21,263 nucleotides of DNA from Planctomycetota bacterium (GTDB lineage Bacteria; Planctomycetota; PUPC01; JACPCR01): positions 1 through 21,263 of the forward strand of contig JASLXP010000642.1 of NCBI GenBank assembly GCA_030740295.1, in the 5' to 3' direction. How positions within the stretch are numbered: position 1 is the first letter of the stretch; each line of letters opens with the position of its first letter. Below the pieces are notes generated by a model. It was not told the DNA's origin. It ran no database searches and saw nothing but the letters and a program-made list of their open reading frames with translations. Positions 1-7,616 of the stretch are shown in pieces. The position numbers were made by a program, and so were the translations under genes.

Positions 1-28
1 ATCCAAGCTACCGGTGGCGCAAACCGGT

Positions 29-93
29 TTGGTAGTAACGGCTTTAGCGGGGTTCTTCCCTCCGCACAGCCCCGGATAAAGCCGTTACTCCAA
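29..93. repeat. REP-like intergenic hairpin
   Basis: Positions 29-46 and 77-93 pair over 17 bp with one bulged T at 33; the core is AGTAACGGCTTTA against its exact complement. Inside it, GGGG at 49-52 can pair with CCCC at 70-73. Neither side has a T-tract, so it is not a standard intrinsic terminator. The palindrome AAACCGGTTT (21-30) overlaps its left foot. It lies about 50 bp past the stop of the regulator gene. It could be a dispersed REP-type repeat or a 3'-end stabilising hairpin; copy number cannot be judged from one window. Confidence 0.6.
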
Positions 94-144
94 CTCCGTT
101 TCCGGCCTCATTTACGACCTTGTATCGTAGGAGGAGGTGTCCCT

Positions 145-828
145 TTATTCATACCTGTAACCAGCTCCGTGCACGGTGCGAATGATTTGTGGATTGCGGG
201 GGTCGAGCTCGATACGTTTCCTCAGCTTTGCGATGTGCTGGTCGAGGGTACGGCTGTTGGGGAAGTAATCGGTGCCCCAGCAGTGATTGAAAATCGTGTT
301 GCGGTCGAGGACCTTGCCGCGGTTGGCATGAAAGAACTCGAGAAGCTGCACGTCCCGCAGACTCAGGTCAAAGGTCTCGTCATTACGCCTGGCCCGGAGC
401 TCTGCAGGCAACACATCCAGATCGCCGATGGTGAAGGACGGTGGCAGTTCCTCCTTCTTTCTGGCTGAAAGGCAACGGCGGCTGACAGCGCGGATTCGGG
501 CGATGACTTCGCGCGTACCGAAAGGTTTTATGATGAAATCGTCGGCGCCGAGCTCGAGGCCGAGGACCTTATCGATCTCTTCGGACTTGGCGCTGATGAA
601 GATGATCGGTATCGAAGTATTCGTGCGGCGGATTTCCCGGCAAACGTCATAGCCGCTGCGTCCGGGCATCATGATATCCAGGCAGACAAAATCCGGCTGT
701 TCCCTGTGGAAGAGCTCGAGCGCGCTTTCGCCGTCTCCGGCGGACAGAGTTCGGTATCCCTCGGAGTCCAGAACTTCGCAGAGACCGGCCAGGGTGTTGG
801 GATCGTCTTCAGCTATCAGCACTGTCAT
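145..828 (-). CDS. OmpR/PhoB-family response regulator
   Basis: A two-component transcriptional regulator of 227 residues, the normal length for the OmpR family. Residues 1-115 form a receiver domain: acidic pair Asp8/Asp9, phospho-acceptor Asp51 in CLDIMMPG, Ser79 and Lys101 in IIKPFG. Residues 130-227 form a winged-helix DNA-binding domain with the usual ending RTVHGAGYRYE. It is the last gene of a minus-strand operon, and its start overlaps the end of the histidine kinase gene by 20 bp. This implies translational coupling and makes the two a cognate pair. The target genes cannot be read from the sequence; the adjacent VWA gene is a natural candidate for autoregulation. The family call is secure. 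Confidence 0.96.
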   Translation of the reverse strand: MTVLIAEDDPNTLAGLCEVLDSEGYRTLSAGDGESALELFHREQPDFVCLDIMMPGRSGYDVCREIRRTNTSIPIIFISAKSEEIDKVLGLELGADDFIIKPFGTREVIARIRAVSRRCLSARKKEELPPSFTIGDLDVLPAELRARRNDETFDLSLRDVQLLEFFHANRGKVLDRNTIFNHCWGTDYFPNSRTLDQHIAKLRKRIELDPRNPQIIRTVHGAGYRYE

Positions 829-2416
829 TTCTGTTCTTCCCTGGTGTGTGTAGTGTCAACTGAAAGCTGGCTCCCTGTAAGGTTCTAAGCAGGACAAGGT
901 CTCCCCCATGAATCTGTGCGAGGTCCTTTGCGATGGACAGACCGATTCCCGTTCCGGCAACTCCATCGGACGTTCGATTGCTGAGGCGGTAAAAAGGCTG
1001 AAAGATCTTTTCCCGCTGCCTGAGTGGGATACCTGGGCCGCGGTCTGAAACGGTGATGGTTGTCCGATCCGCTTCCTGGTTGCTGGTCACCTCCATGAGC
1101 TTTCCTTCCGTTGCGTATTTTTCCACATTGCTGATGAGATTGCCGAGGATCTGCTGCAAGACGTCGGGATCAAATCGAACTTCAGCATCCGCGCCATAAG
1201 CAGTCGTCACCCTGATACCCTTTTCATCCAGCGAAGGGCAAAAGAGGTCGAGCATCGAACGGATGGATACATCCACGGAGCCAGGCGATTTCTGCACCCG
1301 CACTTTTTCCTTTTGCTTGCGGCCAAAGCTCAGGATGTTGCCGATCAGCCGGCTGAGCCGCTGGCTCTCTGAGAGGATCACCTCGATGTACCTTTCGCCT
1401 CTCGGATCGTCTTCGGGGAGCGAATCCTCCAGCAGCTCGGCATACAGGCGGATATTGGTCAGAGGCGTCTTCAATTCGTGGGACACCTGGTTGACGAAAT
1501 TCACACGCTGTTCGGCCTCACGCATTTCGCGTGAATGTTCGCGCCAGAAATAGGTGGCCAGCCCGCCGAGAGCAATGCCAACAGCGACGAGGACGAACAA
1601 CAGATTCAGGAAAGCGCCTCTTCCGATATCTTCACTGAAACCGGCGCCGGACGTATAGAAGCTCAAATTCCAGGCCTTCAACGGCGAATCCAGCCCAAGG
1701 CTGACCCTTGGGGCCTCTGACTTTTCGGGCTGGTAGCTGCCCCACTGGTAAAGAGTCCCCTTTGTGGAATCGGTAAGCGCAATCCGGCCGTCAGGCAGAC
1801 TCGGTTCGAACAGGTCCGTATCGGGCAACGCTCCGATGATGTCCGCCAGAATCCGAGCCCTGTCCACCTCGAAACCAATGATCTGCTTTGCCGGGCTGCG
1901 CCACCAGAAAATCAGATGAAGCCCGCTGTCCCAATACCAGGAATACCAGCCATGATGGCTCGATCGATTAAAGAGCGAACCGTCTTCGGATTTTGTTGTT
2001 TCACCTGGCGGCCCTGACAGTTCCGCCAGGGCTCCTTTCTTCCAGACCTCTGATGTCCGCCGGAGGAACTCCTTTTCGGATGCGGTCAGCGGACCTTCCA
2101 GCGGAGGATGGATTCGGATTCCATCGTCTTGGGCAACGAAGATCTGGCGAACGAGCGGTCTGCTCCGCACCAGGTCGCGAAGTGCTGTTGTTTCTATTGG
2201 AACGGCCCTGAGGATCTTCAGGTGCTCCCGCTCCTTTTGCATGAGGTGATCTGAAATCACCGAGCGGGTCTCTCTCAGCTTGCCCAGAAGCAGTTGATGG
2301 AATCTGTGCTGGACAGCCTCCTTCTCAATCCGGGCCACACGGAACCCCAGCCAGGCCAGAAGGGCCAGTGGCGTCAGCACGATCACCAGAAGTATCAGCG
2401 CTAGCTTCAGTCGCAC
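809..2416 (-). CDS. Membrane sensor histidine kinase
   Basis: A 535-residue inner-membrane kinase expected to phosphorylate the regulator encoded directly after it. Residues 1-25 are a first membrane helix. About 30-265 form a periplasmic sensor region with no family I can name, rich in Trp/Tyr around residues 155-175. A second helix lies near 268-292, followed by a short linker. The DHp motif QVSHELKTP has its phospho-acceptor at His313. The ATPase domain shows the N box around Asn430, DRGPGIP from Asp458 and GTGIGLSIA. There is no HAMP or PAS domain that I can recognise. The gene starts 14 bp after the VWA gene stop and overlaps the regulator gene by 20 bp, so the three form one operon. The periplasmic VWA protein next to it could be a ligand or accessory sensor; that is an inference. 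Confidence 0.95.
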   Translation of the reverse strand: MRLKLALILLVIVLTPLALLAWLGFRVARIEKEAVQHRFHQLLLGKLRETRSVISDHLMQKEREHLKILRAVPIETTALRDLVRSRPLVRQIFVAQDDGIRIHPPLEGPLTASEKEFLRRTSEVWKKGALAELSGPPGETTKSEDGSLFNRSSHHGWYSWYWDSGLHLIFWWRSPAKQIIGFEVDRARILADIIGALPDTDLFEPSLPDGRIALTDSTKGTLYQWGSYQPEKSEAPRVSLGLDSPLKAWNLSFYTSGAGFSEDIGRGAFLNLLFVLVAVGIALGGLATYFWREHSREMREAEQRVNFVNQVSHELKTPLTNIRLYAELLEDSLPEDDPRGERYIEVILSESQRLSRLIGNILSFGRKQKEKVRVQKSPGSVDVSIRSMLDLFCPSLDEKGIRVTTAYGADAEVRFDPDVLQQILGNLISNVEKYATEGKLMEVTSNQEADRTTITVSDRGPGIPLRQREKIFQPFYRLSNRTSDGVAGTGIGLSIAKDLAQIHGGDLVLLRTLQGASFQLTLHTPGKNRNDSADS

Positions 2417-2430
2417 ATCATGTCACCGAT

Positions 2431-3765
2431 TCAGAACCTGGGACCTAGATAAATCCTATGCTGCCGATCTCGCATCATCTTTCTCCGGATTCTCCATTTT
2501 TCCGGCGAGAGGCTTTCTGCATCTTTGAGATTCGCTTTCATCATCTCGTCAAGGAACTTCGAATCAAATTCTTTTGATTTGCGAGAGAGGTAGGCAGCAT
2601 TGCCAATGAGAAGTTGCCGGGCTTCGCGGACCTTTCCGGAATCCCTCAGTTCGGTGGCCTCCTCGTTTTTCAGGACTGCTGTCCGCGCAGCGACGGCCAC
2701 GAGCACTCTGGAATTCGCCCTTGCTGCTATGAGTTTAATGGAATCGGAGAACGCGACTGTTGCTGTTTGCGAAAGTCTGGCCCTCGCCTCCGTCACGAGG
2801 TTGTTGTAGGTAACTTCAACTTTGGCGACCTCGAGCGCCGTTCCGCTGGCTTTGGCCGGGACTTCCAGTTCGAGCAGGATGTATTCCTCGTGCCCGCTGT
2901 ACATCAGATTGAAATCAACGGTCACGGAGTTTCCCGCGAACTCGGCTTCCGGCCCCAGCGCCCGCAAAGGCCGGACACCTTCGGCACAGGTAACTTTCAC
3001 CATCACCTCCTGGGCGACAATAGACAGGATGGCATCGAACTCCATCTTGAAAATCCGGGCAAGATCTTGAGGAGTTTCGATAAAGGCATGATCGCCATCA
3101 CTTTTGCCGGCCAGTTGGGTCATCAAGTCCTCGTTGTAATCGGCGCCGAGGCCAAGTGTCGTCACCGAAATGCCCTCTTTGGCTAACGACGCTCCAAGTG
3201 AGCCCAGATCCGAGGGGGAACTGGGCCCCTCATTCGCCAGCCCGTCCGAAAGCAGGACGATGCGGTTGATGTGGTTCTTGTCCAGGAATTTGCGCACCTC
3301 CGCTGCCCCCTTGCTCACACCGGCAAAGAGGGCAGTCTGGCCACCCGGCGCGAGCCGATTGATCCCATCGATGACCGCACTTCGATCAGATATTTTCGTC
3401 GCCGGCACAAGGACGCTGACGGTGGAATCGTAGGCAACGACGGAAACGATGTCATTGGGGTCGAGCATGTCGATGGCCAGGCGCGCGGCCTCTTTACATT
3501 TCTCGATCTTTGAGCCTGTCATCGATCCGGACTTGTCAATCACCATCGCAATGTTTGCCGGCGTCCGATCCTTTTTGCGCTCGACTTCGAAACCGGTGAG
3601 TGTGATCTTGAGATATGTCTTCTGTTTGCCATCCGCCTTGAGCACGGGATGGCTCATCTCGACATCGAATTTCACTTGTTCCGCAGCACCCTCCCGAATG
3701 CTCGGAGCCACGCAGGCGGCCAGAACCAGAATCTTTGCATAGTGTAAAATGAGAGCAGGTTTCAT
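2431..3765 (-). CDS. VWA-domain protein, probable lipoprotein
   Basis: A protein of 444 residues. The start at 3765 is chosen because AAAGGAGG lies 6 bp upstream of it; a start seven codons earlier lacks this. The N-terminus MKPALILHYAKILVLAAC ends in a lipobox-like LAAC, so it is probably a lipid-anchored envelope protein, although ordinary signal-peptide cleavage is possible. Residues 70-250 are a von Willebrand A domain. It has the MIDAS motif DKSGS (77-81), a Thr in the GGQTALF segment, and LLSDGLANEG. The architecture resembles YfbK-like or chloride-channel-associated bacterial VWA proteins, which bind metal and protein partners. The C-terminus is basic and ends YLGPRF, resembling the end of the pseudopilin at 6389-7507. 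It is the first gene of the operon with the kinase and regulator. The partner is unknown. Confidence 0.9.
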   Translation of the reverse strand: MKPALILHYAKILVLAACVAPSIREGAAEQVKFDVEMSHPVLKADGKQKTYLKITLTGFEVERKKDRTPANIAMVIDKSGSMTGSKIEKCKEAARLAIDMLDPNDIVSVVAYDSTVSVLVPATKISDRSAVIDGINRLAPGGQTALFAGVSKGAAEVRKFLDKNHINRIVLLSDGLANEGPSSPSDLGSLGASLAKEGISVTTLGLGADYNEDLMTQLAGKSDGDHAFIETPQDLARIFKMEFDAILSIVAQEVMVKVTCAEGVRPLRALGPEAEFAGNSVTVDFNLMYSGHEEYILLELEVPAKASGTALEVAKVEVTYNNLVTEARARLSQTATVAFSDSIKLIAARANSRVLVAVAARTAVLKNEEATELRDSGKVREARQLLIGNAAYLSRKSKEFDSKFLDEMMKANLKDAESLSPEKWRIRRKMMRDRQHRIYLGPRF

Positions 3766-4053
3766 AGCGTCCTCCTTTGGGTGCATCAGTCAATCAGGGA
3801 ACTCAATCATCCAGCGCGGGCGGCTCCGCCGAATGGTCCAGTGAATGCGCAGAGATCTTAGACTCTCGAAAAATGCGATGGTGAGATCCGTGTAAATCCT
3901 TTGTAAAAAGTTCGTGAACGGAGCGCAGAAAGACGTTGACCGCGCGACTGGTCTCCACTGGAATCAGGTTGCCTGGTAATTCCTGATTGCTTGACGGCCC
4001 TGAGCACGCATGCAAATTAGCTCCGTCTGTAAATCCACTGCGGGACACACTTC

Positions 4054-5400
4054 ATGATTCACCTGACAAACATCTTTGCCGTACTGGTCTGTTCCACGCT
4101 CCTCTATGGCGAACCAGGCAGGCCGAACGTCATTATCATTTACACAGACGACCAGGGCTCCATCGATGCCAATTGCTATGGCTCGAAAGATCTGTTCACG
4201 CCGAATATCGACAGGCTTGCTTCGAGCGGGGTCCGGTTTACTCAGATGTATTCGCCGTCCGCTATCTGCTCGGCTTCGCGGGCGGGTCTGCTGACCGGGC
4301 GTTTCCCGGCGAGGGCGGGAGTGGCTGGCAATGTCTCCTCCTCCAAAGGCAGGCCGGGCATGCCGGCCGAACAGGTAACGATTGCCGAAATGCTCAAAGC
4401 CGCAGGCTATGCGACCGGACATGTTGGCAAATGGCATCTCGGCTACACGGCGGAGACGATGCCGAACGGGCAAGGCTTTGATTCGTCCTTCGGGCACATG
4501 GGGGGGTGTATCGATAATTACTCGCACTTCTTTTACTGGGCCGGCCCCAACCGTCACGACCTGTGGCGCGACGGAGTGGAGATCTGGGAGGAGGGCGTTT
4601 ACTTCGGCGACTCGATGGTTCGCGAATGCAGGAAGTTCATTGAAGAGAATCAGAAGAAGTCGTTCTTTCTCTACTGGGCAATCAATTGGCCGCACTATCC
4701 ACTGCAGGGCACGGCAAAATGGCGTGAAAGATACAAGGACTTGAAACATCCGAGGGATAAATATGCGACCTTCATTTCATCGATGGATGAACGCATCGGT
4801 TTGGTGGTCGACCATGTCGAAAAGCTTGGCCTTCGCGAGAAAACGATGATCGTTTTCCAGTCGGACCATGGCCACTCGAGGGAAGACCGTGCTTTCGGAG
4901 GGGGCGGCAGCTCCGGCAAATACCGAGGGGCAAAAGGCTGTCTGTTCGAGGGCGGTATCCGGGTGCCGGCCATCGTCTCCTGGCCGGGCAGCGTGCCCGA
5001 GGGCGAAGTACGGGATCAACTTGCGGTTGGTTGCGACTGGCTGCCGACAATCGCAGAGGTGTGTGGTGCAGAGCTGCCTGAACACAAAATCGACGGCAAA
5101 AGCATCCTGAAAACCATCAAGGAAGAGAACGCGCCAACTCCCCACAGTACGTTTTACTGGCGACTTGGCAGGGGCGGCCGCGCCCAATGGGTTGTTCGTG
5201 AGGGGCAATGGAAACTCCTGGGTAATCCAAGAGACAACTCAAAGAAAGCGCCGCTGACCGCTGAAGACCGGCTGTTCCTCGCCAACCTGGAGCAGGATGT
5301 GACAGAGATGAAGAATCTGGCCGAACAGCACCCGGATGTCGTGGCGCGTTTGCAGGAACTGCAGAAGGCGTTCGAGCGAGATATTGGCAATTCAAGGTGA
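4054..5400 (+). CDS. Secreted sulfatase (type I, formylglycine)
   Basis: A 448-residue sulfatase of the alkaline-phosphatase superfamily, which hydrolyses sulfate esters, probably on polysaccharides or glycans. Residues 1-19 form a Sec signal peptide ending near LLYG, so it acts in the periplasm or outside. Metal-site Asp32/Asp33 lie in IYTDDQG. The active-site motif CSASRAGLLTGR puts the Cys to be converted to formylglycine at residue 72. GKWHLGY and FQSDHGHS supply further site residues; the second has His where many family members have Asn (SDNG). The C-terminal part (about 370-448) matches the small domain that closes the substrate cleft. The length is normal for a single-domain arylsulfatase-like enzyme. 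No maturase, glycosidase or SusC/D-type gene is adjacent. The substrate cannot be assigned. Confidence 0.95.
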   Translation: MIHLTNIFAVLVCSTLLYGEPGRPNVIIIYTDDQGSIDANCYGSKDLFTPNIDRLASSGVRFTQMYSPSAICSASRAGLLTGRFPARAGVAGNVSSSKGRPGMPAEQVTIAEMLKAAGYATGHVGKWHLGYTAETMPNGQGFDSSFGHMGGCIDNYSHFFYWAGPNRHDLWRDGVEIWEEGVYFGDSMVRECRKFIEENQKKSFFLYWAINWPHYPLQGTAKWRERYKDLKHPRDKYATFISSMDERIGLVVDHVEKLGLREKTMIVFQSDHGHSREDRAFGGGGSSGKYRGAKGCLFEGGIRVPAIVSWPGSVPEGEVRDQLAVGCDWLPTIAEVCGAELPEHKIDGKSILKTIKEENAPTPHSTFYWRLGRGGRAQWVVREGQWKLLGNPRDNSKKAPLTAEDRLFLANLEQDVTEMKNLAEQHPDVVARLQELQKAFERDIGNSR

Positions 5401-5462
5401 CAAGATTCCAGAGCCAGGGCCGAAAAGCGCCGACCTGGAGGGCAAGCGAACAGTACTGACAT

Positions 5463-6155
5463 CTAGAAGAACAGATATTTGAAGAGCGTGTACACGTAGC
5501 GGAAGGCGACTTTTCTGAGCTTTATTTTGGATTCGCCGAACTTGCGGGCGTGTTCGTGGCTGGGCACTTCTCCCATTCTGTACCCCTTTTTCAGGGACTT
5601 CATGATCATTTCCTGCTCGATGGTGGTGATGTTCTCCACGAGCCCGAGATCGCGGAGCACCTCGGTTTTGATGGCGCGGAAGCCGTTCTGGCTTTCACTC
5701 AATCTCACTTTGAAGCGCCAGTTGATGCATGCGGTAATGAAGGAGCTTCCCATCAGCCTGAAGAATTCGTCAAAGCCGCCGTGAAGCTCGCTCGATCCGC
5801 CCATCAGACGGGAAGCGGAGACATGGTCGGCTTCGTCGCGGTCAATCATTTCGACCAGCTTGGGAATGTCTTCGGGGATGTGAGAGCCATCTGCATCAAT
5901 AAAGACAACGATATCGCCTCGGACATTTTCGGCTGCAACGCGTATTCCATCACCTTTGCCTTTGCCATTGTCGAGGATCACTCTTGCGCCCAGTTCTTCA
6001 GCCAGTTCCCTTGTATTGTCTGTTGAATGGCCGTCTACGATGAGGATCTCGTCCCCGTGTGGTTCACAGGCACGAAATACCTCTTCCAGGTTTTCCGCCT
6101 CGTTTTTGGTCGGGATGACAAGTGATACATGAATGTTGTTGTCAGACACGTTCAT
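5463..6155 (-). CDS. Family 2 glycosyltransferase (DPM1-like)
   Basis: A 230-residue GT-A glycosyltransferase. The N-terminal strand SLVIPTKNEAENL and the metal/nucleotide-sugar motif FIDADGSH are characteristic of GT2. The acceptor region QNGFRAIKTEV and the later SHEHARKFGESKIKL resemble dolichyl/polyprenyl-phosphate mannosyltransferases. The length fits the single-domain, soluble form. The last 15 residues are aromatic and hydrophobic, ending FKYLFF, and may hold it at the membrane. It probably transfers a sugar from a nucleotide donor to a polyprenyl phosphate; the sugar is unknown. It is convergent with the sulfatase, with a 62-bp gap lacking a clear terminator, and divergent from the pseudopilin. 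No other glycan-assembly gene is adjacent. Confidence 0.92.
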   Translation of the reverse strand: MNVSDNNIHVSLVIPTKNEAENLEEVFRACEPHGDEILIVDGHSTDNTRELAEELGARVILDNGKGKGDGIRVAAENVRGDIVVFIDADGSHIPEDIPKLVEMIDRDEADHVSASRLMGGSSELHGGFDEFFRLMGSSFITACINWRFKVRLSESQNGFRAIKTEVLRDLGLVENITTIEQEMIMKSLKKGYRMGEVPSHEHARKFGESKIKLRKVAFRYVYTLFKYLFF

Positions 6156-6239
6156 TTCCGTCCAGGGGAAGGATCGCTCCTTAGAGGCGCATTCTACGTG
6201 TCAGGTTCCAAGGTTAAACAGGAACAGCACATAAACCAT

Positions 6240-6250
6240 CTGGTTACCAG
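6240..6250. promoter_or_regulatory. Candidate operator palindrome
   Basis: CTGGTTACCAG is a perfect 5+1+5 palindrome ending 4 bp upstream of the -35 box of the pseudopilin promoter. That is where an activator, or a regulator of the divergent glycosyltransferase gene, could bind. It is a single short site with no second copy seen, so the support is modest. Confidence 0.35.
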
Positions 6251-6254
6251 AGAC

Positions 6255-6282
6255 TTGACAATCAAGGGGGGGCACTTATAAC
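6255..6282 (+). promoter_or_regulatory. Sigma70-like promoter of the pseudopilin gene
   Basis: A consensus TTGACA (6255-6260) is followed after 16 bp by TATAAC (6277-6282), which matches five of six -10 positions. Transcription would start near 6289, leaving a leader of about 100 nt before the pseudopilin start. This is the best-formed promoter I see in the window. Activity is inferred from sequence only. Confidence 0.7.
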
Positions 6283-6301
6283 TGCGCTGGTTTTTCTCAA
6301 A

Positions 6302-6341
6302 ATGCCAAGAAAAAACGGAACCTCGTTGGGGTTTCTGGCAT
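6302..6341 (+). promoter_or_regulatory. Hairpin in the pseudopilin 5' leader
   Basis: ATGCCA-A-GAAA (6302-6312) can pair with TTTCTGGCAT (6332-6341): ten base pairs with one bulged A. It lies inside the predicted leader and covers an upstream in-frame ATG at 6302 that would otherwise compete with the true start at 6389. It may stabilise the message or block that false start. The role is inferred. Confidence 0.4.
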
Positions 6342-6388
6342 CTAACGATTCGACGAATGCTCAGTTCGAGTTTTACCCGGAGGACACC

Positions 6389-7507
6389 ATGAAATTCAGA
6401 AAGCGAAACGGCTTCAGCCTTATCGAGTTGCTGGTCGTCGTTACGATTATTGTCATCATCTTTGCCATGCTGGTAATCGGTATCAATAAGGCGATGGCAC
6501 AGGCCGCATTCGTGAACTGCCAGAGCAATATGAAAGCGCTGGGTAGTATGGTTAACCAGTATGCACTCCAGAATAACGGGATGCTGCCGGAGTTTTCCGG
6601 ATATAATTGGGTCGGCATGATCGGTTACTTCAAAGAAGGACAGTACGGATACAAACCGCGTGATGAGTATGTTGGTCAGTTCCCCGAAATGGCAAACCAG
6701 CCTCCTGGCGACTACTTCATCGTCAAGCCGCGTGATGGTAATACCGGCAGTGCCAGCGGGAGACTCTTTGTGTGCCCTACCGGCGAGAAGCAAATGTTGA
6801 ATCTCCAGGGCGTGCGGTCCAGTTATGCAGGTCTGGGCATTCGAGATTATCAATCGCTGGATACGATCGAAGACGCGGTAAGAGCCGTCTTGCTTCTCGA
6901 ATATGACGCGGACGAGGGAGGCTCCAACTCCCTAGAGTTCGGCGGAAATAACGATGAATTCACCTATATCACTGACTCAATTGTCGCCCCGCTGCCTACA
7001 CCCAATACCACCTATCGTGTCGCGTTAAATCACGGTAATGGCGAATGCGGCAATATCCTCTTTGTCGCCGGCCATGTGGAATGTGTGAAAGGTGAAGAGA
7101 CTATCCTCGGTACCTGGGAAGAGGATTATTCCACCACCTCATCAACCTCAACTACCTCTTCTACATCTACCAGTTCCACAACCAGTCAAACCACGAGTGT
7201 CGCCACCACTTCTATAGGCGGAGGAGGCAGCAGCGGAGGCAGTAGCGGAGGCAGTGGCAGTTCCAGCTCCGGCAGTTCCGGCAGTTCCGGCAGTGGCGGC
7301 GGAGGAGGCGGAGGAGGCGGAGGCGGTGGCTCCGGTGGAAGCTCTACCAGCAGCAGCAGCAGCGGCAGCTCCAGTTCCAGTGGAGGCAGTACAGCGGGCT
7401 CGACGACCGCTGCGAGCACCAGTGTCCCGGTCACCACGACCATTGCCTCCACATCGGTCGTGACTACATCCACGACTATCAGACAGTATCTGGGCCCTCC
7501 ATTCTAG
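6389..7507 (+). CDS. Type IV/II pseudopilin-like protein, Ser/Thr/Gly tail
   Basis: A 372-residue protein. The start at 6389 follows CGGAGGA and gives a normal short prepilin leader: KRNG|FSLIE, cleaved after Gly8, methylated Phe9, Glu13 in the conserved +5 position. A hydrophobic helix follows, so it is processed by a prepilin peptidase and assembled or anchored in the inner membrane. The globular part (about 35-245) ends with NHGNGECGNILFVAGHVEC, a weakened H-X9-DG motif with Ala in place of Asp. Residues about 248-363 are almost only Ser, Thr and Gly, including a run of 12 Gly. The protein ends QYLGPPF. It stands alone behind a good promoter and is closed by an intrinsic terminator. The tail may be a glycosylated or flexible spacer presenting the last residues; its function is unknown. 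Confidence 0.9.
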   Translation: MKFRKRNGFSLIELLVVVTIIVIIFAMLVIGINKAMAQAAFVNCQSNMKALGSMVNQYALQNNGMLPEFSGYNWVGMIGYFKEGQYGYKPRDEYVGQFPEMANQPPGDYFIVKPRDGNTGSASGRLFVCPTGEKQMLNLQGVRSSYAGLGIRDYQSLDTIEDAVRAVLLLEYDADEGGSNSLEFGGNNDEFTYITDSIVAPLPTPNTTYRVALNHGNGECGNILFVAGHVECVKGEETILGTWEEDYSTTSSTSTTSSTSTSSTTSQTTSVATTSIGGGGSSGGSSGGSGSSSSGSSGSSGSGGGGGGGGGGGGSGGSSTSSSSSGSSSSSGGSTAGSTTAASTSVPVTTTIASTSVVTTSTTIRQYLGPPF

Positions 7508-7529
7508 TAACGAACAGTTTGTCAAAGCC

Positions 7530-7565
7530 AAGGCTGGTAAGTACAACTTACCAGCCTTTCTTTTT
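7530..7565 (+). terminator. Intrinsic terminator after the pseudopilin gene
   Basis: AAGGCTGGTAAGT (7530-7542) pairs perfectly with ACTTACCAGCCTT (7546-7558) around the three-base loop ACA. It is followed by TCTTTTT. A 13-bp perfect stem with a T-tract 23 bp after the stop codon is a textbook Rho-independent terminator. Confidence 0.95.
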
Positions 7566-7616
7566 GTGGGTTTCAGCGCGGCGTTTCATCCAGCCGATCT
7601 CGTTACAGTCATCAAT

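Noticed and set aside
3991..4019. TTGACG followed by CAAATTAG as a sulfatase promoter
   Set aside because: The -35 box is good but no acceptable -10 box lies 16-18 bp away. The rest of 3766-4053 showed no better promoter for either divergent gene.
3964..4749. Long minus-strand reading frame opposite the sulfatase gene
   Set aside because: It lies antisense to a gene with clear sulfatase motifs and has no recognisable domain; a shadow of GC-rich codon use.
7201..7400. Repetitive GGC/AGC tracts as a possible CRISPR or tandem-repeat array
   Set aside because: There are no spacers and no constant repeat unit; the tracts are codon repeats for Ser and Gly within an open frame.
7148..7546. Minus-strand and shifted frames rich in Ala/Pro/Gly over the pseudopilin tail
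   Set aside because: They arise from translating the Ser/Gly codon repeats in other frames; not independent proteins.
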